A DNA stretch of 12,166 bases from an uncultured Clostridium sp. (GTDB taxonomy: Bacteria; Bacillota; Clostridia; Clostridiales; Clostridiaceae): contig UQQU01000086.1 of the NCBI GenBank assembly GCA_900543325.1, positions 1 through 12,166 of the forward strand, written 5' to 3'. A model generated the notes under the pieces. The model saw nothing but the letters and a program-made list of their open reading frames with translations. It ran no database searches and had not been told where the DNA came from. Made by a program: the position numbers and the translations under genes. Shown here piece by piece: positions 1 through 6,208 of the stretch (the first letter of the stretch is position 1; each line of letters begins with the position of its first letter).

Positions 1-640
1 AATAGCTGAAAATAATAAATAAGTTTTATATGCTGAAAGTTTATTAACCATTAATCATCACCATCCTAGTATTTCTTATTTAATTATATAACTTATGATT
101 AAGCTATTCAAATTAAAATCTTATACCATATCTATATATAGCAAAAATAGACATAAAAATACCGTGTTTAGAACACGGTTTTCCTATCCTGCAAATAAAG
201 ATGTAACATGCTCATTATAATACTAATTATTTTTAGAGTACACAAATAAACATGGTAATATCAATATTATCAATAATTGATTCTACCACAAATAAACCTT
301 GAGTTATTCAAGATTTTTCATATACTTTTAAAAATAATCCTTATTCAGTTAATTTAATTAAAAATTACCTCTTTGCGCATATTTACAACACCTTTACATT
401 TATATTTTTTATGCTTATATTTTAGTATAATTATAGTATATATAATTTTAAAAATTTTTTCAATGCTACAGATTCTGAAAAACAAATTCTAATTTTCTCA
501 AGTAGTGAAAAATGAAGAATCTATAAATAAAATTAAAATACCCAACAAAAATTCAAACTTTAGATTTTTGTAAGTTTCATTGCAAAAATTAAAGCACACC
601 TATCGTCCATTTATATATCCAATTCTATCCAAAACCTCAT
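1..640. other. Gene-free AT-rich region downstream of rlmH
   Basis: I found no reading frame with a credible start, ribosome binding site and length on either strand. The region holds one clear GC-containing hairpin (161-179, listed separately), a weak hairpin at 298-312 (CTTGA/TCAAG) followed by ATTTTT, and an A/T-only inverted repeat at 545-571 (ACAAAAAT/ATTTTTGT). An 11-base direct repeat, CACAAATAAAC, occurs at 241-251 and 287-297. The longest protein-like fragment is about 24 codons on the minus strand (233-307) and has no start. A small RNA cannot be excluded, but I see no promoter good enough to claim one. Confidence 0.5.
161..179 (-). terminator. Short hairpin, candidate intrinsic terminator
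   Basis: ACCGTGTT and AACACGGT form a perfect 8-bp stem around a 3-base loop. On the minus strand the stem is followed by ATTTTTATG. On the plus strand only a short TTTT run precedes CC. The minus direction is therefore the better terminator, although it lies about 460 bases past the rlmH stop. It could instead end a plus-strand gene outside the window. Confidence 0.45.
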
Positions 641-1120
641 TTATTTATGGTACGGTTCATTTTTCATTATCCTAAAAGCTCTATAAATTTGTTCTAATAG
701 CATTACTCTAAATAATTGATGAGGGAATGTCATCTTAGAAAAACATACCTTATAATTTGCTCTTCTAATTACATCTTGAGATAATCCTAAACTACCTCCT
801 ATAACAAAAGTTATGTTAGAGTTACCCATGACCCCTTGAGTCTCAATAAATTTTGAGAACTCCTCTGAGGTCATTTGTTTAGCATTTAAATCCATTGCTA
901 CAACAAACATATTATCTTTTATCTTAGATAAGATAAGCTGTCCCTCTTTATCTTTAATCTGTAATTCTTCCTTTTCTGACGCATTATCAGGAGTTTTTTC
1001 ATCAGGTAACTCTATAATATCAATTTTACAATACCTTGTTAATCTCTTAGAATACTCCTCAATTGCTTGTTTTAAATACTTTTCTTTTAATTTTCCTACA
1101 GATATAACCGTTATGTTCAT
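641..1120 (-). CDS. rlmH: RlmH, 23S rRNA (pseudouridine1915-N3)-methyltransferase
   Basis: This is a SPOUT-class SAM-dependent methyltransferase that methylates N3 of pseudouridine 1915 in helix 69 of 23S rRNA on assembled 70S ribosomes. From the chosen start it is 159 residues, the usual RlmH length. The knot motif FVIGGSLG lies at about 104-112. The conserved C-terminal block MTFPHQLFR is at 130-138, followed by LEQIYRAFRI, and the diagnostic terminal NEPYHK is at 154-159. An in-frame ATG exists at 1153, but AGGAGG at 1128-1133 sits seven bases upstream of the ATG at 1118-1120 and family homology begins there (MNITVISVGK), so I set the start at 1120. It lies 64 bases downstream of hsp20 with no terminator seen between them, so co-transcription is likely. 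Family identity is very secure. Confidence 0.97.
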   Translation of the reverse strand: MNITVISVGKLKEKYLKQAIEEYSKRLTRYCKIDIIELPDEKTPDNASEKEELQIKDKEGQLILSKIKDNMFVVAMDLNAKQMTSEEFSKFIETQGVMGNSNITFVIGGSLGLSQDVIRRANYKVCFSKMTFPHQLFRVMLLEQIYRAFRIMKNEPYHK

Positions 1121-1184
1121 TATTTTTCCTCCTAAGTTATCAATACTTTTCATAAACTTAACTTTTAATATTAATTCTTATATT

Positions 1185-1658
1185 TCAATTTTTATAACTA
1201 TCAACGTCAATTATAGTAGTATCTGCTCCTATATAAGTATTTTTAGGAACTAATACTCTTAAAATATCATTTTTAAAAACAGCTCGTATATTGTGTTCAT
1301 CTGCATTTTCTACATAATAGTCCTCTTCTATATCGCCACCAGATTGTATTACTGCCATTGCTATATTTTTATTATTAGTATAGAACATATTTCTTTTTAC
1401 CTTAAGGGTTATATAATTATTATCATATTCCAAATCAATGTTCTCCTTTTTAACCCCTGGAAGATAACACTCTAAAGTATATGCTCTTTTATGCTCCTTA
1501 AAATTAATATTTACTGGCGACATATTATCTATTTCACTGATTAAATTATTCATAAACTCACTATTTATAATATTATCAACTATATCTTCTATAAATCCAA
1601 GATTGTTAGATACTGCATTCAATGTAGTTGAAAATATATATGGAAATATATTAAACAT
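1185..1658 (-). CDS. Hsp20/alpha-crystallin small heat shock protein (Hsp18-like)
   Basis: This is a small heat shock protein, an ATP-independent holdase that binds unfolding proteins. The alpha-crystallin domain begins near residue 60 with YTLECYLPGVKKENIDLEY, the usual LPGv.kedI signature. It ends with FKNDILRVLVPK at about 128-139, the counterpart of the A-x-x-x-n-G-v-L motif. A C-terminal I-D-V (about 150-152) fits the I-x-I/V motif used for oligomer contacts. The N-terminal arm of about 55 residues is hydrophobic and helical, as is typical. An upstream in-frame ATG at 1670 is possible, but GGAGG at 1663-1667 overlaps it and is correctly spaced for the ATG at 1656-1658, giving 157 residues. 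No CIRCE element is present upstream, and only one half-site resembles a CtsR box, so heat regulation cannot be read from the sequence. Confidence 0.9.
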   Translation of the reverse strand: MFNIFPYIFSTTLNAVSNNLGFIEDIVDNIINSEFMNNLISEIDNMSPVNINFKEHKRAYTLECYLPGVKKENIDLEYDNNYITLKVKRNMFYTNNKNIAMAVIQSGGDIEEDYYVENADEHNIRAVFKNDILRVLVPKNTYIGADTTIIDVDSYKN

Positions 1659-1752
1659 ATAGTCCTCCATTCTAACAATTCTAACTACTTATAATTTATT
1701 TATAAACTTTACTATTTGACACTCTATTAAATATATTTTTAACTTAATCAGC

Positions 1753-1783
1753 AAAAAAAGAGCCTTGAAATCAAAGCTCTTTT
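1753..1783 (-). terminator. Intrinsic terminator of the SEC-C gene
   Basis: On the minus strand AAAAGAGC and GCTCTTTT form the outer stem. An inner TTGA/TCAA extension sits across a single mismatch, and a run of seven T follows (complement of 1753-1759). The hairpin starts about ten bases after the SEC-C stop codon, so it ends that transcript before hsp20. Confidence 0.88.
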
Positions 1784-1792
1784 AATTTAAAA

Positions 1793-2290
1793 TTATTTTC
1801 CACAACACTTCTTGTATTTTTTACCGCTTCCACAAGGACAAGCATCATTTCTACCAACCTTGTTTTCGTTTCTTACGCTACAAGATTCTCTGTATGCTTT
1901 TTGAATTTCTTTTCTCTTTTCTTGTGAGAATATTGCATCCCATTGTGGTAACATATATAAGTATTCAGCCTTAGCTTCTAACATATTGAAGTATAATTTT
2001 TCTAAATTTATATCTAATACTATTTCATCAGTAGCTGTTAAAGCCTCTAAATCATAAGAATTATTTAAGCTATCGTTGATTCCATCAACAAATCCCATTA
2101 TAAATTCTTCAGAAGTTTCATATTTCTTTGCAAAGTCAGCAATAGTAGTTTTTATAGATTCCTTACTATTAGCTAATAAATCTCTATATATAGCAGTTTC
2201 TATTTTAGTATACTCATTCCAGAAAGCTGCTTCTCCCTTTGTCTTAACATATTCCACGACCATATCTGTCCATTGTTTATATAAACTCAT
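1793..2290 (-). CDS. SEC-C motif (metal-binding) domain protein
   Basis: The last 21 residues hold a textbook SEC-C zinc-binding motif, GRNDACPCGSGKKYKKCCG, with Cys151, Cys153, Cys162 and Cys163 as ligands. The same module ends SecA, where it contacts SecB and the ribosome, but here there is no SecA ATPase. The preceding 145 residues are predicted helical (FWNEYTKIETAIYRDLLANS, KLYFNMLEAKAEYLYMLPQWDAIF) and I recognise no catalytic domain. The specific function is unknown; a role at the ribosome or in protein interaction is inference from the motif. An ATG at 2296 lies only two bases from GAGGAG, while the ATG at 2288-2290 is eight bases away, so I prefer 2290 (165 residues). It has its own promoter (2330-2359) and terminator (1753-1783) and looks monocistronic. 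Confidence 0.85.
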   Translation of the reverse strand: MSLYKQWTDMVVEYVKTKGEAAFWNEYTKIETAIYRDLLANSKESIKTTIADFAKKYETSEEFIMGFVDGINDSLNNSYDLEALTATDEIVLDINLEKLYFNMLEAKAEYLYMLPQWDAIFSQEKRKEIQKAYRESCSVRNENKVGRNDACPCGSGKKYKKCCGK

Positions 2291-2329
2291 ATCCATTTCT
2301 CCTCTTTCTTCTCTTACGGTTATATAAAA

Positions 2330-2359
2330 ATTATACTAAATATTATGTACACTTTTCAA
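2330..2359 (-). promoter_or_regulatory. Sigma-A type promoter of the SEC-C gene
   Basis: Read on the minus strand, TTGAAA (complement of 2354-2359) is followed by an 18-base spacer and a perfect TATAAT (complement of 2330-2335). Transcription would start near 2323 and give a leader of about 33 bases containing the GAGGAG ribosome binding site. The -35 element begins only nine bases after the stop codon of the CxxH/CxxC gene. Confidence 0.75.
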
Positions 2360-2368
2360 TATATATTA

Positions 2369-2521
2369 TTACATCATTTTTACTTCATATTTAGCTTGAT
2401 TATTACAATAACTACATTTCTTTTCCTCAACTCCATTTATTACAGGAAAAGTTTCTTTTTCATTTATAACTTCATCCATTGCTTCGTCTATATGTTCTTC
2501 ACATGCATATATTAATTCCAT
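2369..2521 (-). CDS. Small CxxH/CxxC protein (BA_5709-like)
   Basis: This is a 50-residue protein beginning MELIYACEEHIDEAMDE and ending with KKCSYCNNQAKYEVKMM. The pair CEEH (residues 7-10) and CSYC (about 37-40) is the hallmark of the CxxH/CxxC protein family of Firmicutes, a small protein of unknown function that I recall lying near walJ/yycJ and rlmH. The four ligands suggest one bound zinc, which is inference. AAGGTG ends six bases before the ATG at 2519-2521, a good ribosome binding site. It starts 34 bases downstream of the walJ stop on the same strand and is very probably the last gene of the murA-walJ transcript. No hairpin terminator follows its stop. It is easily missed because of its size. 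Confidence 0.88.
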   Translation of the reverse strand: MELIYACEEHIDEAMDEVINEKETFPVINGVEEKKCSYCNNQAKYEVKMM

Positions 2522-2555
2522 ACTAATCACCTTCGATTCCTTAAAATTAAATTCT

Positions 2556-3347
2556 CTATAGAGTTATAATTTTGCTAGGATTATGCCTATTAGCCATACT
2601 TAAAAATACATCTGATCCTACCTCAATATTATTAGCAGTTAATATATCTTTTACTGTTAACTCTGCAAGATCTGGAGTATTATTAGTATTACTTAAATGT
2701 CCTAATATAATATTTTTTCCTAAACCATTTTTTAATATCTTAACAATAGCCTCTCCACAATCTTCATTAGATAAATGTCCGTAACTTTCCTTAATTCTTT
2801 GCTTTAAGCTATATGGATAAGGACCCATATCTAACATTTGTGGATTATAGTTACTCTCTATTAAAATAACTTCAGAATCTTTTATACTATCTTCAATCTC
2901 CCTAGTAAATGTTCCAAAATCAGTTGCAACACTTGCCATTTTTCCATCTAAATTAATAGTATATCCAACCGGAGCTGCAGCATCATGAGGAATGATAAAA
3001 GACTTTATATCCATATCTTTTATAGATACAACAGACCTTCTATCCATTACCTTTATATTATGCTCTTTTATCTTTCCAATAGTGCTTTCCATTGCAACCC
3101 ATGTATCATGAGGAGCATATATAGGAATATCATATTTTCTTGATAAAACTCCTACACCCTTAATGTGATCTATATGTTCATGTGTTATAAAAATTCCATC
3201 TATCTCACTTGGATTTTGCCCAATGTGTTTTAATGCTTCATCTATTTTCTTTCCAGGTAATCCAGCATCTATTAATATTTTAGCTTTTTCAGATCCTACA
3301 AAAATACTATTTCCACTACTTCCACTATATAATGAGCAAAATTTCAT
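2556..3347 (-). CDS. walJ: WalJ/YycJ-type MBL-fold metallohydrolase (exonuclease)
   Basis: A 263-residue metallo-beta-lactamase-fold protein of the WalJ (YycJ) family, known as a 5'-3' DNA exonuclease linked to mismatch repair in Bacillus. Metal ligands are visible: THEHIDH with His56, His58, Asp60 and His61, then His121 (IPHDAAAPVG), Asp143 (ATDFG) and a late histidine in one of the two GHLSN motifs (190-194 and 216-220; the second, His217, is the better match). The opening MKFCSLYSGSSGNSIFVG is the standard start of the family. GGGGGA seven bases before the ATG supports this start. It lies 17 bases downstream of murA, so the two are an operon. In Bacillus, walJ sits in the walRKHIJ cluster; here no walRK genes are in the window. 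Confidence 0.93.
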   Translation of the reverse strand: MKFCSLYSGSSGNSIFVGSEKAKILIDAGLPGKKIDEALKHIGQNPSEIDGIFITHEHIDHIKGVGVLSRKYDIPIYAPHDTWVAMESTIGKIKEHNIKVMDRRSVVSIKDMDIKSFIIPHDAAAPVGYTINLDGKMASVATDFGTFTREIEDSIKDSEVILIESNYNPQMLDMGPYPYSLKQRIKESYGHLSNEDCGEAIVKILKNGLGKNIILGHLSNTNNTPDLAELTVKDILTANNIEVGSDVFLSMANRHNPSKIITL

Positions 3348-3364
3348 TTAATATTCCCCCAAGT

Positions 3365-4624
3365 TTATTTTACTACTCTTCTTATGTCTGCTCCTAATGC
3401 TCTAAACTTATCTTCAATATGAGGATATCCTCTATCAATATGCTCAATTTCAGATATTTCAGTTTCTCCATTAGCAACTAATCCAGCTATAACCATTGCT
3501 GCTCCAGCTCTTAAATCTGTAGCTGCTACTTTTGCACCATTTAATGATCTAACACCATCTATTATAGCTGTTCTACCTTCAACTTTAATTTCAGCACCCA
3601 TCTTCTTTAATTCATCTGTGTGCTTATGTCTATTTTCCCATATACTTTCAGCTATTAAACTTCTTCCTTCTGTAATACTTAATAAAGTTGACATAGGTTG
3701 CTGTACATCTGTTGGGAATCCTGGATAAGGTGCTGTTTTTACACTTACCCCTCTTAACGGTTTATCAACAGTTACTCTTACGCTGTCGTCACCCTCTTCA
3801 ACTATCGCACCCATTTCAATAAGTTTTGCTGAAATTGATTCTAAGTGCTTTGGAATTACATTTTTTACAGTTATATCTCCTTTTGTAGCTGCAGCAGCTA
3901 TCATAAATGTTCCTGCTTCTATTTGATCAGGTATAACACTGTAATTACATCCAACTAGCTTTTTAACACCTCTAACTCTTATAACATCTGTACCAGCACC
4001 TTTTACGTCTGCTCCCATAGTGTTTAAGAAGTTAGCAACGTCAACTACATGAGGTTCCTTTGCTACATTTTCTAATATAGTTGTTCCTTCAGCCATAGTT
4101 GCTGCAATCATAACATTTATTGTTGCGCCTACAGAAACTACATCAAAGAATATATTAGCTGCATGTAGCTCTTCTGCCTCAACGCTTACAGCTCCATGCT
4201 CTATTGTTACTTTAGCTCCTAAGGCTTCGAATCCCTTTATATGTTGATCTATAGGTCTTACCCCTATAGGACATCCGCCTGGTAATTCAACTCTAGCTTT
4301 TTTAAATCTAGTTAGTAAAGCACCAATGAAATAATATGATGCTCTCATTCTTCTTACATCTTCAGTACAAGCATTTACAGTTGTTATATCTGAAGCGTCT
4401 ATTTCTAAAGTATTACTATTTATTTTACTTACTCTACATCCTAAACTAGTTAATATTCTTTCTAGGCAATGTACATCTTCTATATCTGGTATATTATCAA
4501 TAATACATTTACCTTCAGCAGCTAAAATAGCTGCTGGCAAAATAGCAACAGCTGCATTTTTTGCTCCGTTAATTTCTACAGAACCTTGCAATACTTTGCC
4601 TCCATTAATAATTAATGTTTCCAT
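3365..4624 (-). CDS. murA: MurA, UDP-N-acetylglucosamine 1-carboxyvinyltransferase
   Basis: The first committed cytoplasmic step of peptidoglycan synthesis: transfer of enolpyruvate from PEP to UDP-GlcNAc. It is a two-domain EPT-fold enzyme. From the chosen start it is 419 residues, the same as E. coli MurA. Visible active-site residues are Lys22-Asn23 in NGAKNA, Cys118 in the loop PGGCPIGVRPID (the fosfomycin target; not the resistant Asp form), Asp306 in PTDVQQPM, Arg372 in DLRAGAAMV and Arg398 in DRGYPHIE. A GTG at 4631-4633 could extend it by three codons, but it lies inside the ribosome binding site AAGGGTG that serves the ATG at 4622-4624. It heads the murA-walJ-CxxH/CxxC cluster. Many Firmicutes carry a second MurA; I cannot tell which paralogue this is. 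Confidence 0.97.
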   Translation of the reverse strand: METLIINGGKVLQGSVEINGAKNAAVAILPAAILAAEGKCIIDNIPDIEDVHCLERILTSLGCRVSKINSNTLEIDASDITTVNACTEDVRRMRASYYFIGALLTRFKKARVELPGGCPIGVRPIDQHIKGFEALGAKVTIEHGAVSVEAEELHAANIFFDVVSVGATINVMIAATMAEGTTILENVAKEPHVVDVANFLNTMGADVKGAGTDVIRVRGVKKLVGCNYSVIPDQIEAGTFMIAAAATKGDITVKNVIPKHLESISAKLIEMGAIVEEGDDSVRVTVDKPLRGVSVKTAPYPGFPTDVQQPMSTLLSITEGRSLIAESIWENRHKHTDELKKMGAEIKVEGRTAIIDGVRSLNGAKVAATDLRAGAAMVIAGLVANGETEISEIEHIDRGYPHIEDKFRALGADIRRVVK

Positions 4625-4750
4625 CCTATTCACCCTTATCCAAATTTATATATATATTAATCTATCCTATAATATAAAAAATTATCCAATTTTTGTTTCA
4701 TAAGGCAAATTTTCTTTGTTTGTCTTACAAATTTTTGGTCAACACTATTG

Positions 4751-4778
4751 ATTATATCATAAAGTATGTATGAGTTAA
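4751..4778 (-). promoter_or_regulatory. Candidate murA promoter with extended -10
   Basis: On the minus strand TTAACT (complement of 4773-4778) is followed by a 16-base spacer ending in TGA and then a perfect TATAAT (complement of 4751-4756), so the -10 is of the extended TGN type. The predicted start near 4744 leaves a leader of about 120 bases before murA. The leader is A/T-rich and I see no convincing regulatory fold in it. Confidence 0.5.
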
Positions 4779-4846
4779 TAGCGTTTTTTTCTTCCAAAAC
4801 TCCTTATTTTTTAAGTTTACCATAAGATATTGCTGAAATATACAAA

Positions 4847-4876
4847 TTGTCAATTTAAGCTCATGTATGATATAAT
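4847..4876 (+). promoter_or_regulatory. Promoter of the LigT-like gene, extended -10
   Basis: TTGTCA (4847-4852), an 18-base spacer and a perfect TATAAT (4871-4876) preceded by TGA form an extended -10 promoter. The predicted start is near 4883, about 40 bases before the ATG. The divergent murA promoter lies about 90 bases away. Confidence 0.75.
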
Positions 4877-4921
4877 TTAATATAAACGTATTATACAAAA
4901 TTTAACTTGTGAGGTTATAAC

Positions 4922-5449
4922 ATGAAATATTATTTGGTAGCATTATTTGATGATGTATCTTATAAAAATTTAAGCCCAATTCAAAGAAGTTTATCTAAAA
5001 AGTATAGAGCAAACAGAAACTCTCCAATTCCTTATATTCCTTTAGAGGTAATAGAGAATCCTAATATAGATAAACTTAATACTGTTATGGATAAAATTTT
5101 AAAACCATATAAAAACTTTAAAGTAGAGCTGTCATCAACTATAACTCTTTGCGACTCAAATAAAACTCTCAACTTAAAAATCGAAAAAATTGGATATATC
5201 AAAAAATTAGATCGACTGATTGGCGATAATCTTAAACTACATGGTTTTAATGTAAAAAATGATAATACTGATCTTCACCTTTCTCTAGCTAATATTAACT
5301 ATATTAATAGAGATAATAAAAAGTTTGACACAGAAATTGAATATAAACCTAGTATTTCAACTTTAAAGGTTAATAGATTAGAACTTTGGAAAATATCCAA
5401 TAATCGAAGAGAAACATTAATTCAAACATACCCTTTAAAAACAATTTAA
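4922..5449 (+). CDS. LigT/2H phosphoesterase-like protein with one degenerate motif
   Basis: A 175-residue protein whose outline fits the 2H phosphoesterase (LigT, 2'-5' RNA ligase/cyclic phosphodiesterase) fold. It opens MKYYLVALFDDVSYKNLSPIQRSLSKKY, then a short strand in the position of the first H-x-T/S motif. A helix follows (IDKLNTVMDKILKPYKNFKVELS), as in the family, and the second motif is intact: His119-Leu-Ser121 in DLHLSLANINY. The first motif reads Tyr38-Ile-Pro-Leu41, so the first catalytic His and Thr/Ser appear to be missing. Canonical 2H chemistry therefore looks unlikely; a binding role is possible (inference). The start is supported by GAGGT about seven bases upstream. It has its own promoter and terminator. 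Fold assignment is by pattern only; it may simply be a clostridial hypothetical protein. Confidence 0.7.
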   Translation: MKYYLVALFDDVSYKNLSPIQRSLSKKYRANRNSPIPYIPLEVIENPNIDKLNTVMDKILKPYKNFKVELSSTITLCDSNKTLNLKIEKIGYIKKLDRLIGDNLKLHGFNVKNDNTDLHLSLANINYINRDNKKFDTEIEYKPSISTLKVNRLELWKISNNRRETLIQTYPLKTI

Positions 5450-5463
5450 TAATTTTTTATATT

Positions 5464-5498
5464 AAAAAGAGCGCTATATTTTTTAGTTGCTCTTTTTT
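5464..5498 (+). terminator. Intrinsic terminator of the LigT-like gene
   Basis: AAAAGAGC (5465-5472) pairs with GCTCTTTT (5489-5496), with an inner CTA/TAG extension across a small internal loop, and the T run reaches 5498. It lies 15 bases after the stop codon. The long A tract on the 5' side may let it work in both directions, but no minus-strand gene faces it. Confidence 0.85.
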
Positions 5499-5623
5499 AT
5501 ATTGAGATTTGTAGCAATAGAATTTTAAACTTTATTTTTTTGTATTCGTTTACTCCACTTTTCAAGATTTAATTATTTCTGTAAAATATATTATATTAAT
5601 CCTAGTAGACGGGGAGGACACTT

Positions 5624-6076
5624 ATGAACATTTTACCAATTGTGGAATTACAAAAAGAAAAAAGGCATGAAATCTTAATTAATCAGAATCTCTCACAATA
5701 TAAGCTTTGGGCGAGAAAGCATCTTGAACTGCAGGTTAAATTAAGTTCATTAGCAGAAGAAACTAAGTGTTATAAATACTGGATAGACGACGGCTTAAAT
5801 TTAAGCAAAGAAACTGTGTTTATTAAGTATGCAGATTTTCTTGCACATGTAATTAATCTAGGTATTGATAAGCATTATATTGATAGTTACGAAGTAGTGC
5901 TTAGACCTAACGATTACTGCTTAAGCGATCAATTTTTAAACCTATATATCGATATAAACGACTTAATAATATCACCTTCTAATGATCACTTTTTCACTCT
6001 CCTTGAAGATGTATTAAGTTTAGGTATTACTTTAGGTTATTCAGAAGAAGAAATTTTTAATTCATTTATATATTAA
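5624..6076 (+). CDS. Dimeric dUTPase-like protein (all-alpha NTP-PPase fold), probably inactive
   Basis: A 150-residue, mostly helical protein that aligns with the dUTPase_2 (dimeric dUTPase, MazG-related) family. LELQVKLSSLAEETKCYKYW at 34-53 matches the family core L-x-L-x-V-E-L-G-E-L-A-N-E-T-R-C-F-K-Y-W position by position. FIKYADFLAHVINLGI at 66-81 matches the second core E-E-Y-V-D-G-L-H-F-L-L-S-L-G-I. Enzymes of this family hold Mg2+ with Glu-x-x-Glu and Glu-x-x-Asp. Here these read Lys39, Ser42, Lys68 and Asp71, so only one of four ligands remains. Hydrolysis of dUTP is thus doubtful; a binding or regulatory role is inference. GGGGAGG six bases upstream fixes the start. The gene has its own terminator; no clear sigma-A promoter is seen. 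Many annotations would call it plain dUTPase. Confidence 0.82.
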   Translation: MNILPIVELQKEKRHEILINQNLSQYKLWARKHLELQVKLSSLAEETKCYKYWIDDGLNLSKETVFIKYADFLAHVINLGIDKHYIDSYEVVLRPNDYCLSDQFLNLYIDINDLIISPSNDHFFTLLEDVLSLGITLGYSEEEIFNSFIY

Positions 6077-6082
6077 TTATTT

Positions 6083-6124
6083 AAAGCATTCAGATGATCC
6101 ATAATAACATCTAATGCTTTTTTT
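6083..6124 (+). terminator. Intrinsic terminator of the dUTPase-like gene
   Basis: AAAGCATT (6083-6090) pairs with AATGCTTT (6113-6120) and AGATG pairs with CATCT inside it across a bulged C. A run of seven T covers 6118-6124. It begins seven bases after the stop codon. Confidence 0.9.
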
Positions 6125-6149
6125 ATTCATATATTTAATTTATATTACA

Positions 6150-6179
6150 TTAACAAAAAGCTCCTAATTCATATATTAT
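6150..6179 (+). promoter_or_regulatory. Candidate promoter of the subtilase gene inside the leader hairpin
   Basis: TTAACA (6150-6155, five of six matches to TTGACA), an 18-base spacer and TATTAT (6174-6179) form a plausible sigma-A promoter. The start would be near 6186, inside the loop of the hairpin at 6155-6208. A transcript from here would lack the hairpin's 5' arm and have an open ribosome binding site. Confidence 0.45.
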
Positions 6180-6208
6180 AGTAATGTGAATAATTTTAGG
6201 AGTTTTTT
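6155..6208 (+). promoter_or_regulatory. Hairpin occluding the subtilase ribosome binding site
   Basis: Bases 6155-6167 pair with 6196-6208 in a 13-bp stem containing one G-U pair: CTCCTAA (6161-6167) faces TTAGGAG (6196-6202) and five A face five T. The 3' arm includes the only Shine-Dalgarno sequence (AGGAG 6198-6202) and ends directly at the ATG (6209). TTCA/TGAA can extend the stem inward. With its terminal T run it also resembles an intrinsic terminator. It would silence read-through RNA from upstream by hiding the site or ending transcription. Confidence 0.65.

Noticed and set aside
233..307. Minus-strand 24-codon protein-like fragment ending CVL-stop
   Set aside because: It has no start codon context, no neighbours in frame and no recognisable family. 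In DNA this A/T-rich it is too short to call a pseudogene.
545..571. ACAAAAAT/ATTTTTGT hairpin as the rlmH terminator
   Set aside because: The stem is almost purely A/T with an 11-base loop and no T run after it on the minus strand, so it is too weak to call.
1715..1721. TTTGACA upstream of hsp20, as a CtsR half-site (minus strand) or a plus-strand -35
   Set aside because: A CtsR box needs a tandem heptamer, and the second copy is absent. For a plus-strand promoter no -10 follows at 16-18 bases. No CIRCE inverted repeat is present.
2076..2784. Plus-strand open frames antisense to the SEC-C and walJ genes
   Set aside because: The minus-strand genes match known families end to end. The antisense frames have no ribosome binding site and biased, low-complexity translations.
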